Source: an uncultured bacterium (lineage in GTDB: Bacteria; Actinomycetota; Coriobacteriia; Coriobacteriales; Coriobacteriaceae). From it: 20,187 nt of DNA. The translations under genes were made by a program, and so were the position numbers. Shown piece by piece: positions 1 through 7,474 of the stretch. Every line of letters starts with the position of its first letter. Position 1 is the stretch's first letter. The DNA lies in the NCBI GenBank assembly GCA_905214615.1, contig CAJMMX010000047.1, positions 1 through 20,187 on the forward strand, in the 5' to 3' direction. The notes beneath the pieces were generated by a model, which was given only the letters and a program-made list of their open reading frames with translations, was not told the DNA's origin and did not search any database.

Positions 1-9
1 TTGGCATTT

Positions 10-57
10 GCCCAGATAAAATCTGCCAAAATAAACCTGTCCCTTTTTGGTAGGTTA
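10..57 (-). repeat. Dispersed gene-end repeat, copy A (terminator-like)
   Basis: Read on the minus strand, the sequence after the LuxR gene runs from the TAA stop into AACCTACCAAA, then GGGACAGGTTTA, then TTTGGCAGATTTTATCTGGG. The outer blocks pair imperfectly and end in a T-rich stretch, so it may serve as a terminator of the regulator gene. The same core recurs at 13892-13935, 16166-16213 and 16758-16799. Confidence 0.75.
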
Positions 58-1020
58 TCGCTTCCAAAAGTGGAGGATCAGGGTCGTACGGTTTTGCTGC
101 TCGGTTTTGACCAGGATATTGTGGATGTGGGTCTTGACGGTGCCCACGGCAAGGAAGAGCTCGTCAGCGATCTCTTGGTTCGATTTGCCCAGTACGACCA
201 GACGCATAACTTCGGTCTCACGGTTGGAGAGCTTGTAGGCGTTGCGATAGAAGGGCATCTGCTCTTCGATGTGTCGATCAAGATCGCTGACGTTCTTTTC
301 CTCGGGCGCCTCCTGCATGCGAATCGAAAGCACGTGATAGGCATAGATGATCAGCAGAATCGCAAAGTAGCACGCAAAGATGTTCTCGCTAAAGTTGCGC
401 TCGGACAGGTACAGCTGCAGCCAAGAGGGTGCCAGGCTCATGGGAACAACAAGGATGTTGTAGAAATCCTCGGCAACGATGCACCCGACCAGAATGGCGC
501 CGATAATGAGGTGCTTTCGTTGATTGTTGACGCGCGCCTTAAGCTCGACCTGCGTGCTTTTATGCGCCGTCCAAAAGATATACAGTCCCACAAATACAAG
601 GAATACCTGACGCATCGTGTAGTAGAGCCATTGATGTATGGGGCCGTAGGGGACAGCGACAATGATCAGCAGCTCGCTCAGGAAGAACGTTGCGACGGGA
701 ATAACAAACTGCTTTTTTGAATGTTTGTCGAGCAAGTCCATGGCAATGAGCCAGATAAAAGCTTGTGAAGAGGTCGCCACAAGGGTCCGCAACACAGGCA
801 TGGTAATTGAGTAATAGTCGCTGGCTGGAAAACTCTGGTTTTGCAACGTGTATTCAAAAAAGAAGATCTCGGTCATCTCGATGGCATAGCAAATAAAAAC
901 GCCGCTGCCATAGATAAAGAAGCGTCGACGAGACGAGGCATAGGCGGCAAGCGAAAGCACTGCCGTCACAATACAAATCAGGAGTATCGCTAGGGTATAG
1001 AAGAACATCAGGGTGTTCAT
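55..1020 (-). CDS. Membrane-embedded LuxR-family transcriptional regulator
   Basis: This 321-residue protein has about seven hydrophobic helices (roughly residues 3-25, 35-55, 72-95, 103-123, 130-152, 168-190, 208-230) followed by a cytoplasmic LuxR/GerE-type HTH at about 265-320, with the usual LSNRETEVMRL and GTVKTHIHNIL blocks. There is no receiver or autoinducer domain, so the membrane part is probably the sensor. Regulators of this build control neighbouring catabolic genes in Eggerthella and relatives; here the gene is divergent from ptcA, so agmatine catabolism is the likely target (inference). It shares an AED motif in helix 6 and LSERNFSEN before helix 7 with the regulator at 7795-8787. 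The start at 1020 (MNTLMFF) was chosen because it begins directly before helix 1; an in-frame ATG at 1035 adds five residues. Neither has a strong ribosome binding site. The stop codon abuts a dispersed repeat. Confidence 0.9.
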   Translation of the reverse strand: MNTLMFFYTLAILLICIVTAVLSLAAYASSRRRFFIYGSGVFICYAIEMTEIFFFEYTLQNQSFPASDYYSITMPVLRTLVATSSQAFIWLIAMDLLDKHSKKQFVIPVATFFLSELLIIVAVPYGPIHQWLYYTMRQVFLVFVGLYIFWTAHKSTQVELKARVNNQRKHLIIGAILVGCIVAEDFYNILVVPMSLAPSWLQLYLSERNFSENIFACYFAILLIIYAYHVLSIRMQEAPEEKNVSDLDRHIEEQMPFYRNAYKLSNRETEVMRLVVLGKSNQEIADELFLAVGTVKTHIHNILVKTEQQNRTTLILHFWKR

Positions 1021-1350
1021 CTGCCACCGTCCCATCTCATTTCATCTATGGCCGAGCCCTGTATACCTTGTGGGATATAGACGTCTCAACCCTTCGTTCC
1101 ATTGCGGATTAGGCGCCGAGATACAGAATAGCCGTATACCGTTCGCGGTTCTAGACGGTAAACCCCCTGCAAGTCCGCTACCTGCGGGTTTATATTGGAT
1201 TAGAGAAGGTGTAGCTCCGTGAACGGTCTTTAATCTCGAATAAACTAGGCAATAGTTACATATGGATGAATGATGGTCTTGTCAACACGAGGCGTGATGT
1301 ACGAGCGCCTCATAGTAATAGTCGGCAAGACCGGCGGAAAGGAAATCGAC
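1021..1350. promoter_or_regulatory. Divergent promoter region of the LuxR gene and ptcA
   Basis: This 330-base gap holds no convincing gene. It contains an inverted pair TAAACCC (1159-1165) and GGGTTTA (1186-1192), and another TAAACT at 1241-1246. The right arm lies in a 15-base block, TACCTGCGGGTTTAT at 1179-1193, whose reverse complement occurs exactly at 8867-8881 upstream of the amidohydrolase gene. This makes it a candidate operator for the LuxR-type regulators. I could not assign the -10 and -35 boxes with confidence. Confidence 0.5.
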
Positions 1351-2424
1351 ATGGCGCTGCCTAAGGATTTCATCGACACCAACGACTTCACCAAAGAGCA
1401 GATCCTGGCTATCGAGGATCTTGGCCTGGCAATGAAGAAGGCCATCAAGGTTGACGGTTATTATCCGCACCTGCTCCGCAACCAGAGCCTTGGCATGATC
1501 TTCCAGCAGGTCTCCACCCGCACCCGACTTTCCTTCGAGACCGCTATGACCGACCTCGGCGGCCATGCTCAGTTCTATGGCCCTGGCACCATCCAGCTCG
1601 GCGGTCACGAGTCACTGGGCGACACCGCTCGCGTTATGGGCGACCTGCTCGACATCATGATGGCTCGCGTTGACCGTCACAAGGACGTCGTCGGCCTCGC
1701 CGAGGGCTCCGCTGTGCCCGTCATCAACGGCATGTCCGAGTTCAACCATCCCACGCAGGAGATGGGCGACCTCATGACCATGCTCGAGAACCTCCCCGAG
1801 GGCAAGAAGATCGAGGACTGCACCCTGGCCTTCATCGGCGACGCCACCCAGGTCTGCGTCTCCCTCATGTTCATCGCCTCCAAGGTCGGCATGAAGTTTG
1901 TCCAGTTTGGACCCAAGGGCCACCAGGTCCCCGACGGCGGCCTGCACGTTGGCACCGTTGAGGAGCGCGCCGAGTTCGGCAAGCAGATGATGGCCATCGC
2001 CGAGGAGAACTGCAAGGTCTCCGGCGGCTCCATCGTCATCTCCGACGATATCGAGTGCATCAAGGGCGCCGACTTCATCTACACCGACGTGTGGTATGGC
2101 CTGTACGACGAGGAGGTCTCGGGCGAGAACTACATGGACGTGTTCTACCCCAAGTATCAGGTCACCATGGACATGATGAACTTCGCCGGCGCAGGCTCCA
2201 AGTTCATGCACTGCCTGCCGGCCACTCGCAACGAGGAAGTCGTCGACGAGGTTATGGACGATCCCGAGCGCTCCCTGTGCTGGGTCGAGGCCGAGAACCG
2301 CAAGCACTCCATCCGTGCTCTCCTCGCTGCCCTGGGCAAGCGCACCCCGCTCAACGACGAGGGTGTCGAGTACTCCGCCAAGGCCGAGCTTCACGCCGCT
2401 CTCGAGGCTCTCGAGCAGCTCTAA
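1351..2424 (+). CDS. ptcA: Putrescine carbamoyltransferase (agmatine pathway)
   Basis: The enzyme converts N-carbamoylputrescine and phosphate into putrescine and carbamoyl phosphate in the cytosol. The protein has 357 residues and the aspartate/ornithine carbamoyltransferase fold: the carbamoyl-phosphate loop STRTR at 55-59 followed by LSFE, QLGGHE near 82-87, HPTQ at 133-136 and HCLP at 287-290. In place of the ornithine-binding SMG loop of true ornithine carbamoyltransferases it has DVWYGLYD (246-253), the putrescine-type version. The context with antiporter and agmatine deiminase supports this over argF. The start at 1351 follows AAAGGAAA at 1338-1345; an upstream ATG at 1270 would add 27 residues of non-homologous sequence and was rejected. 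It is probably the first gene of an operon with aguD and aguA and is likely under control of the divergent LuxR regulator. Confidence 0.95.
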   Translation: MALPKDFIDTNDFTKEQILAIEDLGLAMKKAIKVDGYYPHLLRNQSLGMIFQQVSTRTRLSFETAMTDLGGHAQFYGPGTIQLGGHESLGDTARVMGDLLDIMMARVDRHKDVVGLAEGSAVPVINGMSEFNHPTQEMGDLMTMLENLPEGKKIEDCTLAFIGDATQVCVSLMFIASKVGMKFVQFGPKGHQVPDGGLHVGTVEERAEFGKQMMAIAEENCKVSGGSIVISDDIECIKGADFIYTDVWYGLYDEEVSGENYMDVFYPKYQVTMDMMNFAGAGSKFMHCLPATRNEEVVDEVMDDPERSLCWVEAENRKHSIRALLAALGKRTPLNDEGVEYSAKAELHAALEALEQL

Positions 2425-2450
2425 GCCTTAAGCCTGCTAAACGCACGTTT

Positions 2451-2483
2451 GCGGGCGGCGGATGCTCGTCTCCTGTCGCCCGC
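2451..2483 (+). other. Intercistronic hairpin between ptcA and aguD
   Basis: GCGGGCG at 2451-2457 pairs with CGCCCGC at 2477-2483 around a 19-base loop, with no T-run after it. It may be an mRNA-stabilising or partial-termination hairpin that sets the ptcA to aguD ratio. The 132-base gap has no other clear element. Confidence 0.4.
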
Positions 2484-2556
2484 TCACCGAGGCTCAGGCA
2501 ATTGCCTTAGTACCTTGGGCCTCGGATCTGTCCAAGACTGAGCGAAGGAGCTCATC

Positions 2557-3996
2557 ATGAGCGACGGAAAGAAAAAGCTTTCCTTCTTGACGGTCATTTC
2601 GACCATCATCTGCGTCGTCTTCGTTTGCGAGGCCGCCGCTCCTGCTGCTGCCATTGGCAACCAGCAGTTCTTCTGGTGGATCTTCCTGATCCTGACCTTC
2701 CTGCTCCCTTATGGCATGGTTGTCGCCGAGCTCGGTACCACCTATGACGGCGAGGGCGGCATTTACGACTGGGTACGCGATGGCCTGGGCGACAAATGGG
2801 GCGCCCGCATCTCGTACTACTACTGGGTCAACTACCCGCTGTGGATCGCCTCGCTGGCTACGATGTTCCCCGACATTTTGGGCATGGTCTTTGGCGTCGA
2901 GTTCAACTTGATCGCCAAGATGGGTATCGATCTTGCCTTTGTGTGGATCGTCTACCTCATGGGCCGCTCCAAGGCGGCCGACTCCGAGTGGGTCCTTAAC
3001 GGTGGCGCCATCATCAAGGTCGCCGTCGCCGTTATCGTTGGCGCTTTGGGCATTTGGTATGCCATGGAGAACGGTTTTGCGAACGACATGTCCGCTGCCA
3101 CCTTCCTGCCCGAGCTCACCAACACCAACGCTCTCGGCTACCTGTCGATCATCATCTTTAACTTTATGGGCTTCGAGGTCATCTGCACCATGACCGACGA
3201 CATGGCCGATCCCGCTCGCGATATCCCCAAGGCTATCATCGTCGGTGGCCTGTCCATCGCCGTGATCTACCTGTTCGCTGGCTTTGGCATCGGCGCTGCT
3301 GTGCCGGCCGATTCCATCGACCCCGACTACGGCATGATTTATGCAGTCCAGACCATGGTGGGCGACTCCATGATCTTTAAGGTCATCTGCATCGCCTTCC
3401 TGATCACCCTGTTCGCCAACATGGCCGCTTGGTCCTTCGGCGTTAACTCCGTTGCTCGCTACGCTGCCGAGCACGGCAACATGCCCAAGGTCTTCGCCTC
3501 GATGATCTCTGACGATGATATGCCCAACGGTGCCAACCTGGTCAACGCCATCGTTGCCTCCCTGGTGCTGTGCCTGCAGCTTGTTCCTATCGACGCCATC
3601 TCCAATGGTGTTTTCTGGATGCTCTTTGGCACCTCCGTCGTTTTCCTGCTGCTCACCTACATCCCGATGTTCCCGGCGTTCCTCAACCTTCGTAAGAACG
3701 ACCCGAACCGTGAGCGCATCTTCACGTTCCCGTTTAAGGGCGCCATGATGAAGGTTATGCTGGCCATCCCCTGCATCGAGCTGATCCTGGCCATCGTTGC
3801 AACGCTGGTTCCGTTCTCCGTCGATGAAATTGGCGACAAGGTCCCGATGATCGTTATCTTCATCGTGCTTGTGCTCATCGGCGAGATCGTCCGCGTCGTC
3901 AGCGCCAAGGGCCGCGAGACCGAGTACAAGGGTCTCACCCCCGAGCTCGCAGCCCAGCGTCTCGCTGAGGAGGCCGCCGAGGCCGAGGAGAACTAG
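2557..3996 (+). CDS. aguD: Agmatine/putrescine antiporter, APC family
   Basis: A 479-residue integral membrane protein of the amino acid-polyamine-cation superfamily with about twelve hydrophobic helices. The first helix region holds EAAAPAAAIGNQQFFWW, followed by LPYGMVVAELGTTY and GGIYDWVRDGLGDKWG, which match the substrate-site helices of APC exchangers. Its place between ptcA and aguA identifies the substrate pair: agmatine in, putrescine out. A clean AAGGAG lies at 2545-2550, seven bases before the ATG. The C-terminal tail is short, charged and alanine/glutamate-rich (about residues 450-479). A closely similar paralogue is encoded at 6029-7438. Substrate assignment rests on context; related APC exchangers can use other amines. 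Confidence 0.9.
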   Translation: MSDGKKKLSFLTVISTIICVVFVCEAAAPAAAIGNQQFFWWIFLILTFLLPYGMVVAELGTTYDGEGGIYDWVRDGLGDKWGARISYYYWVNYPLWIASLATMFPDILGMVFGVEFNLIAKMGIDLAFVWIVYLMGRSKAADSEWVLNGGAIIKVAVAVIVGALGIWYAMENGFANDMSAATFLPELTNTNALGYLSIIIFNFMGFEVICTMTDDMADPARDIPKAIIVGGLSIAVIYLFAGFGIGAAVPADSIDPDYGMIYAVQTMVGDSMIFKVICIAFLITLFANMAAWSFGVNSVARYAAEHGNMPKVFASMISDDDMPNGANLVNAIVASLVLCLQLVPIDAISNGVFWMLFGTSVVFLLLTYIPMFPAFLNLRKNDPNRERIFTFPFKGAMMKVMLAIPCIELILAIVATLVPFSVDEIGDKVPMIVIFIVLVLIGEIVRVVSAKGRETEYKGLTPELAAQRLAEEAAEAEEN

Positions 3997-4282
3997 AGCA
4001 CCCGGATTCGGGGCTCCAACCCTCCTCATCTGCTAACCATTCCTTGGGGCGGGTGCGAGCGATAGCTCCGGTAACCACCGCTCGCCCCAACTTCTCTCTT
4101 TCGTATCCTTCGTGCGTTTGTCTCCGCGCACTTGGCTACGTCGTCGCTCGCCGGTGCGACTCCGTGAAAACTGGCACCGGGCGCCCCGACCTTTGCCGGG
4201 GAACGGGCGCCTACCATCTCTTGGTTTTAGGCTGCGGGTAATCCGCCCGCGGCAAACGATCGTTCGATTTGGAGGAAATCTT
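3997..4282 (+). promoter_or_regulatory. Structured leader between aguD and aguA
   Basis: This 286-base gap is rich in hairpins. TTGGG at 4044-4048 plus GCGAGCG near 4055-4061 can pair with CGCTCGCCCCAA at about 4079-4090, leaving a small bulge. Further on, GGCGCC blocks flank a CCCCG/CGGGG pair (about 4178-4207), and GCGGG/CCCGC flank TAATCCG around 4234-4250. The last hairpin ends shortly before the aguA ribosome binding site GGAGGAAA at 4271-4278. The region could hold an internal promoter or an attenuator. I recognise no known riboswitch. Confidence 0.35.
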
Positions 4283-5488
4283 ATGCGTACGATCACCGAG
4301 TCCGAGTCCACCCCCAAGGCCGACGGCTTCTTTATGCCCGCCGAGTTCGCCCCGCAGGATCGCGTGTGGATGGGCTGGCCCCACCGCACCGACACCTGGG
4401 CCCACGGCGCCAAGCCTGCTCAGAAGCAGTATGCCGCCATCGCCCGCGCCATCTCCGAGTTCACCCCGGTCTATATGTGCGCCAACCAGGTCGACTATGC
4501 CAACTGCAAGGCCGTCTTCGAGAACGACGAGAACGTCACCGTTATCGAGATGACCACCGACGACGCCTGGTTCCGCGACACCGCCGCCACCTACGTCATC
4601 AACGGCAAGGGCGAGAAGCGCGCCAACCACTGGCACTTCAACGCCTACGGCGGCCTCGTCGACGGCCTGTACTTCCCGTGGGACAAGGACGAGCAGATCG
4701 CCCTCAAGATGGCTGAGCTCTCCGGCTGCCGTCGCTATCGTCCCGATGACATGATCCTCGAGGGCGGCTCCATCACCGTCGACGGCGAGGGCACCCTTGT
4801 CGTGACCGACCAGTGCCTGCTTTCCCCGGGCCGCACCTGCTCTGCGGTTCTGGAGGAGGAAGAGGATCCCGAGTCCATCTGGCCCAAGTTCCACAAGAAG
4901 TTTGAGCCCTGGAGCGAGGAGCTTCGCGCCTACATGGACGAGCACCTCAAGGATTACCTGGGTGTTGAGAAGGTCATCTGGGTCAAGGAGGGCATCGACC
5001 CCGAGGAGACCAACGGCCACATCGATGACGTTGCCACGTTCATCGCTCCGGGCGTCATGGCCTGCATCTGGACCGACGATCCCGAGTATCCGTTCTACGA
5101 GCAGTGCCACGCTGCCTACGAGACCCTCTCCAACGCCGTTGACGCCAAGGGCCGCAAGATGAAGGTCTACAAGCTCTGCATGCCCGTGAACCCGCTGTTC
5201 ATGGACCAGGCTTCCTGCGACACCATCGACGCCGACGAGAACGCCGAGCCGCGCGTTCCCGACGAGCCGCTGATCGCCTCCTACATGAACTACCTGGTCA
5301 CCAACCACGGCGTTATCGTCCCGCAGTACGGCGACGAGAACGACCAGCTGGCCGTTGACACGCTCCAGAAGATCTATGACGAGGTCTGGGGCGAGGGCGT
5401 CTACAAGTGCGTCGGCGTTCAGTCCGAGCAGGTCGTCTTCGGCGGCGGCAATATCCACTGCATTACTCAGCAGGAGCCGTCCGCTTAA
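4283..5488 (+). CDS. aguA: Agmatine deiminase
   Basis: Hydrolyses agmatine to N-carbamoylputrescine and ammonia, the first enzymatic step of the pathway. The 401-residue protein has the guanidino-modifying fold: DDAWFRDTAATYVIN near 93-107, EGGSI at 160-164, NGHIDD at 244-249 with the catalytic His246, and GGGNIHCITQQEP near 387-399 with the nucleophile Cys393. The start at 4283 follows GGAGGAAA at 4271-4278; the open frame extends upstream to 4112 but that part is not protein-like. It is about 30 residues longer than typical enzymes of the family. The extra length lies around 184-215, where the usual NRNP block after the EGG strand is replaced by SPGRT and an acidic insert. A strong terminator follows at 5685-5720. 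Confidence 0.95.
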   Translation: MRTITESESTPKADGFFMPAEFAPQDRVWMGWPHRTDTWAHGAKPAQKQYAAIARAISEFTPVYMCANQVDYANCKAVFENDENVTVIEMTTDDAWFRDTAATYVINGKGEKRANHWHFNAYGGLVDGLYFPWDKDEQIALKMAELSGCRRYRPDDMILEGGSITVDGEGTLVVTDQCLLSPGRTCSAVLEEEEDPESIWPKFHKKFEPWSEELRAYMDEHLKDYLGVEKVIWVKEGIDPEETNGHIDDVATFIAPGVMACIWTDDPEYPFYEQCHAAYETLSNAVDAKGRKMKVYKLCMPVNPLFMDQASCDTIDADENAEPRVPDEPLIASYMNYLVTNHGVIVPQYGDENDQLAVDTLQKIYDEVWGEGVYKCVGVQSEQVVFGGGNIHCITQQEPSA

Positions 5489-5498
5489 TCGTCTGGCT

Positions 5499-5585
5499 TT
5501 CCGAGGCACCCCATCTCGCCGCTCAAACCGTCGCTCGCGTACCAAAGTACGCTTCGCTCCTCTTTCGCGGCGACCTGGGGCACCT
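5499..5585 (+). other. Long imperfect hairpin after aguA
   Basis: The first arm begins CGAGGCACCCCATCTCGCCG just after the aguA stop. The second arm ends at about 5585 and its reverse complement begins CGAGGTGCCCCAGGTCGCCG, so the arms match at 17 of 20 positions. There is no T-run. It may protect the 3' end of the mRNA or be a degenerate repeat. Confidence 0.5.
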
Positions 5586-5684
5586 CGAAAACTCAGCCGA
5601 TCAATCGGACAATCGGCGAATCGAACCATCTTGGGGCATTGATGGTCGGCTTGCCCGATGTCTTGGTCGGTTGGGTTTTCTTTG

Positions 5685-5720
5685 GGCACTCCGTTGCCTC
5701 CACATCGGAGTGCCTTTTTT
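5685..5720 (+). terminator. Rho-independent terminator of the ptcA-aguD-aguA unit
   Basis: GGCACTCCG (5685-5693) and CGGAGTGCC (5706-5714) form a perfect nine-pair stem with a 12-base loop, followed directly by six T. It lies about 200 bases after the aguA stop codon. Confidence 0.9.
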
Positions 5721-6028
5721 CTTTGATTGAATACGCGTCTGGCCTGGGATTTTTTGCGGGTTAGGCCAATTGTTCGCTTGAATTTCCCAGGTCAGACGCG
5801 ATTTCAATTGCCGAAAGTTTCCGGTCGTATACGCGACCGTCTTGATCGGAGTATCTATGTACCAGCGTATCGTCATCTACACGCGCCTGTTCCGCGAGCG
5901 TTGGTCCAACATCTGCATCCTCTCTTCTCTTTGGGATGGCACCTGCACCGGTGACGCGGCCTGCAACCCTACCTTGGGCTGCGCCTTCGGTGCAGATGCC
6001 ATCCTTTTTGCTGTAGGGGGAGCGTGCC
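5721..6028 (+). promoter_or_regulatory. Structured 5' leader of the second antiporter gene
   Basis: The leader holds three separate symmetrical elements. First, CGCGTCTGGCCTGGGA (5734-5749) pairs with 5785-5800 with one G-U pair. Second, the 18-base CGGTCGTATACGCGACCG (5822-5839) is an operator-like palindrome. Third, GATGGCACCTGCACCG (5935-5950) pairs with 5988-6003 at 15 of 16 positions and is followed by CTTTTTG, a terminator shape ending just before the antiporter ribosome binding site at 6015-6021. A short frame with its own GGAG (5848-5851) runs from 5857 to 6039. Taken together this looks like an attenuated leader, although no known riboswitch class is evident. Confidence 0.5.
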
Positions 6029-6039
6029 ATGGCAGGTAA
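5857..6039 (+). CDS. Possible 60-residue leader peptide upstream of the second antiporter
   Basis: GGAG at 5848-5851 precedes ATG at 5857 by five bases. The frame begins MYQRIVIYTRLFRERW, with arginine at positions 4, 10, 13 and 15, runs through the terminator-like hairpin at 5935-6003, and stops at 6039, overlapping the antiporter start at 6029. The overlap would allow translational coupling, and a ribosome moving through the hairpin would open it. I do not recognise the peptide and it may be a chance frame in a regulatory leader. Confidence 0.25.
   Translation: MYQRIVIYTRLFRERWSNICILSSLWDGTCTGDAACNPTLGCAFGADAILFAVGGACHGR
5935..6009 (+). terminator. Terminator-like hairpin just before the second antiporter gene
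   Basis: The 16-base arms 5935-5950 and 5988-6003 differ at one position and are followed by CTTTTT at 6004-6009. The position, ending 20 bases before the start codon, fits an attenuator rather than a terminator of an upstream gene, because aguA already has its own terminator at 5685-5720. Confidence 0.6.
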
Positions 6040-7438
6040 AAAGTTCTCTCTGCTTGAGGTCATCCTTTCGGTTATCTGCGTCGTGTTTACCATCGAGGCG
6101 GCGGCTCCGGCATCTGCCATGGGCAACGTGCAGTTCTTCTGGTGGATCTTTCTCATCGCTACGTTCTTGCTTCCCTACGGCCTGGTGGTGGCCGAGCTGG
6201 GCACGGCGTTTGATTCCGAGGGCGGCCTGTACGACTGGGTTCGCTTGGGCCTGGGCGACCGTTGGGGCGCCCGCTGCTCTTGGTGCTATTGGGTAAATTT
6301 TCCGCTGTGGGTGGCAAGTATCGCCTGCATGTTCCCCAGTGTCATCAGCGCGGTCTGGGGTATCGAGTTTTCGCTCGGGCTTCGAATTGCCATCGAGCTT
6401 GCCTTTGTGTGGGGCGTCACGGTCATGGCAATGCAGCCGGTGGCCGAGGCAGATTGGGTTATGGACGGCGGCGCCGTCATCAAGGTGCTCATTACCGCTG
6501 CGGTGGGAATCGTCGGCATTTGGTTTGCCTGCAATAACGGCTTTGCCAACGACATGTCGTTTAAGACCTTCATTCCAGATCTGGGCGACACCAATTCGTT
6601 GACGTACCTATCGATTATCCTGTTCAACTTTATGGGCTTCGAAGTGGTCGCGACCTTTGCCAGCACGATGAAGAACCCGTCGCGTGATATCCCCAAGGCG
6701 GTTATTGCCGGTGGCGTGGCCATTGCGGCGATCTACATCATCTGTGGCATTGGCATTGGAGCCGCGGTTCCCACCGAGCAGCTTTCACTCGATTCGGGCA
6801 TTGTGGACGCAGTCGCCGCTATGGTGGGGCGCACCCACCCGCTGACGATGGTCGTGGGCGTGGCCTTTTTGGTGACGCTGTTCGCCAATATGATCTGCTG
6901 GAGCTTTGGCGTCAACAACGTAGCGAGCTATGCCGCGCGCCATGGCAACATGCCGCGTCCCTTTGCGTTGGTGTCCAAAAAGACCGGCATGCCCAACGGC
7001 TCGGCGCTCATTAACGGCTGTTTTGCCAGTCTGGTGCTGCTGCTCCAGATTCCGCTGGGTGAGGGTTCCGACGTCTTTTGGGTCTTCTTCTCGATGAACG
7101 TCGTCTTTCTGCTCATGAGCTATATCCCCATGTTCCCAGCGTTTTGGCGTCTGCGCAAGCACGATAATCGCTCGCGTGTGTTCCGTGCGCCTTTCGAGGG
7201 CAAGGTGCTCGCGGTGGCGCTTGCGATTCCCGTGGTGGAGCTCGTGCTTTCGATTGTTGCTACGATTGTGCCGCTCAACAGCTCACCTGCCGAGATGGCA
7301 AAGTTGCCGATTCTCGCGGGCGTAGTGATTGGCCTGTTATTGGGCGAGGTTTCGCGCCTCATATCGCGCCGCGGCCGAAGCGTCGACAATCCCGGCGTTG
7401 GTGCACGGGGGTCAGGTTACTTTGCACCAAAACAGTAA
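6029..7438 (+). CDS. Second agmatine/putrescine-type APC antiporter
   Basis: A 469-residue, roughly twelve-helix APC transporter, clearly paralogous to the one at 2557-3996 along its whole length: EAAAPASAMGNVQFFWW, LPYGLVVAELGTAF, GGLYDWVRLGLGDRWG and the FMGFEVVATF region all match with few changes. It may exchange agmatine for putrescine or a related amine such as cadaverine; the sequence alone cannot decide. The ribosome binding site AGGGGGA is at 6015-6021. Codon use is a little less biased than in the first copy (more GCG, TTT and CGT), which suggests weaker expression or different age. The last codons lie in a GGGGTCAGGTTACTTTGCAC stretch that looks like an intergenic repeat taken into the frame. 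Confidence 0.88.
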   Translation: MAGKKFSLLEVILSVICVVFTIEAAAPASAMGNVQFFWWIFLIATFLLPYGLVVAELGTAFDSEGGLYDWVRLGLGDRWGARCSWCYWVNFPLWVASIACMFPSVISAVWGIEFSLGLRIAIELAFVWGVTVMAMQPVAEADWVMDGGAVIKVLITAAVGIVGIWFACNNGFANDMSFKTFIPDLGDTNSLTYLSIILFNFMGFEVVATFASTMKNPSRDIPKAVIAGGVAIAAIYIICGIGIGAAVPTEQLSLDSGIVDAVAAMVGRTHPLTMVVGVAFLVTLFANMICWSFGVNNVASYAARHGNMPRPFALVSKKTGMPNGSALINGCFASLVLLLQIPLGEGSDVFWVFFSMNVVFLLMSYIPMFPAFWRLRKHDNRSRVFRAPFEGKVLAVALAIPVVELVLSIVATIVPLNSSPAEMAKLPILAGVVIGLLLGEVSRLISRRGRSVDNPGVGARGSGYFAPKQ

Positions 7439-7474
7439 GCGCCGCGAGTTGCGCAGCGCTTGGTGCATCTTGGA

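Noticed and set aside
1..720. 239-residue plus-strand frame at the window start
   Set aside because: It lies opposite the LuxR-family regulator whose HTH and membrane helices are clear.
1351..2424. Ornithine carbamoyltransferase (argF)
   Set aside because: The ornithine-binding SMG loop is replaced by the WYGLYD type, and the gene sits with agmatine deiminase and its antiporter.
2494..4029. 511-residue open frame on the minus strand opposite aguD
   Set aside because: It lies wholly over a clear transporter gene; its composition (many H, D, G) is the usual mirror of strongly GC-biased codons and it has no recognisable domain.
4211..5689. 492-residue minus-strand frame opposite aguA
   Set aside because: It covers an enzyme with an intact catalytic signature on the other strand and is a low-complexity shadow rich in G, V, L and D.
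5930..6010. T-box riboswitch, because GGGATGGCACC resembles part of the T-box sequence and starts a terminator
   Set aside because: The full conserved T-box sequence is not present and I could not find a stem I with a specifier loop; the likeness is too short.
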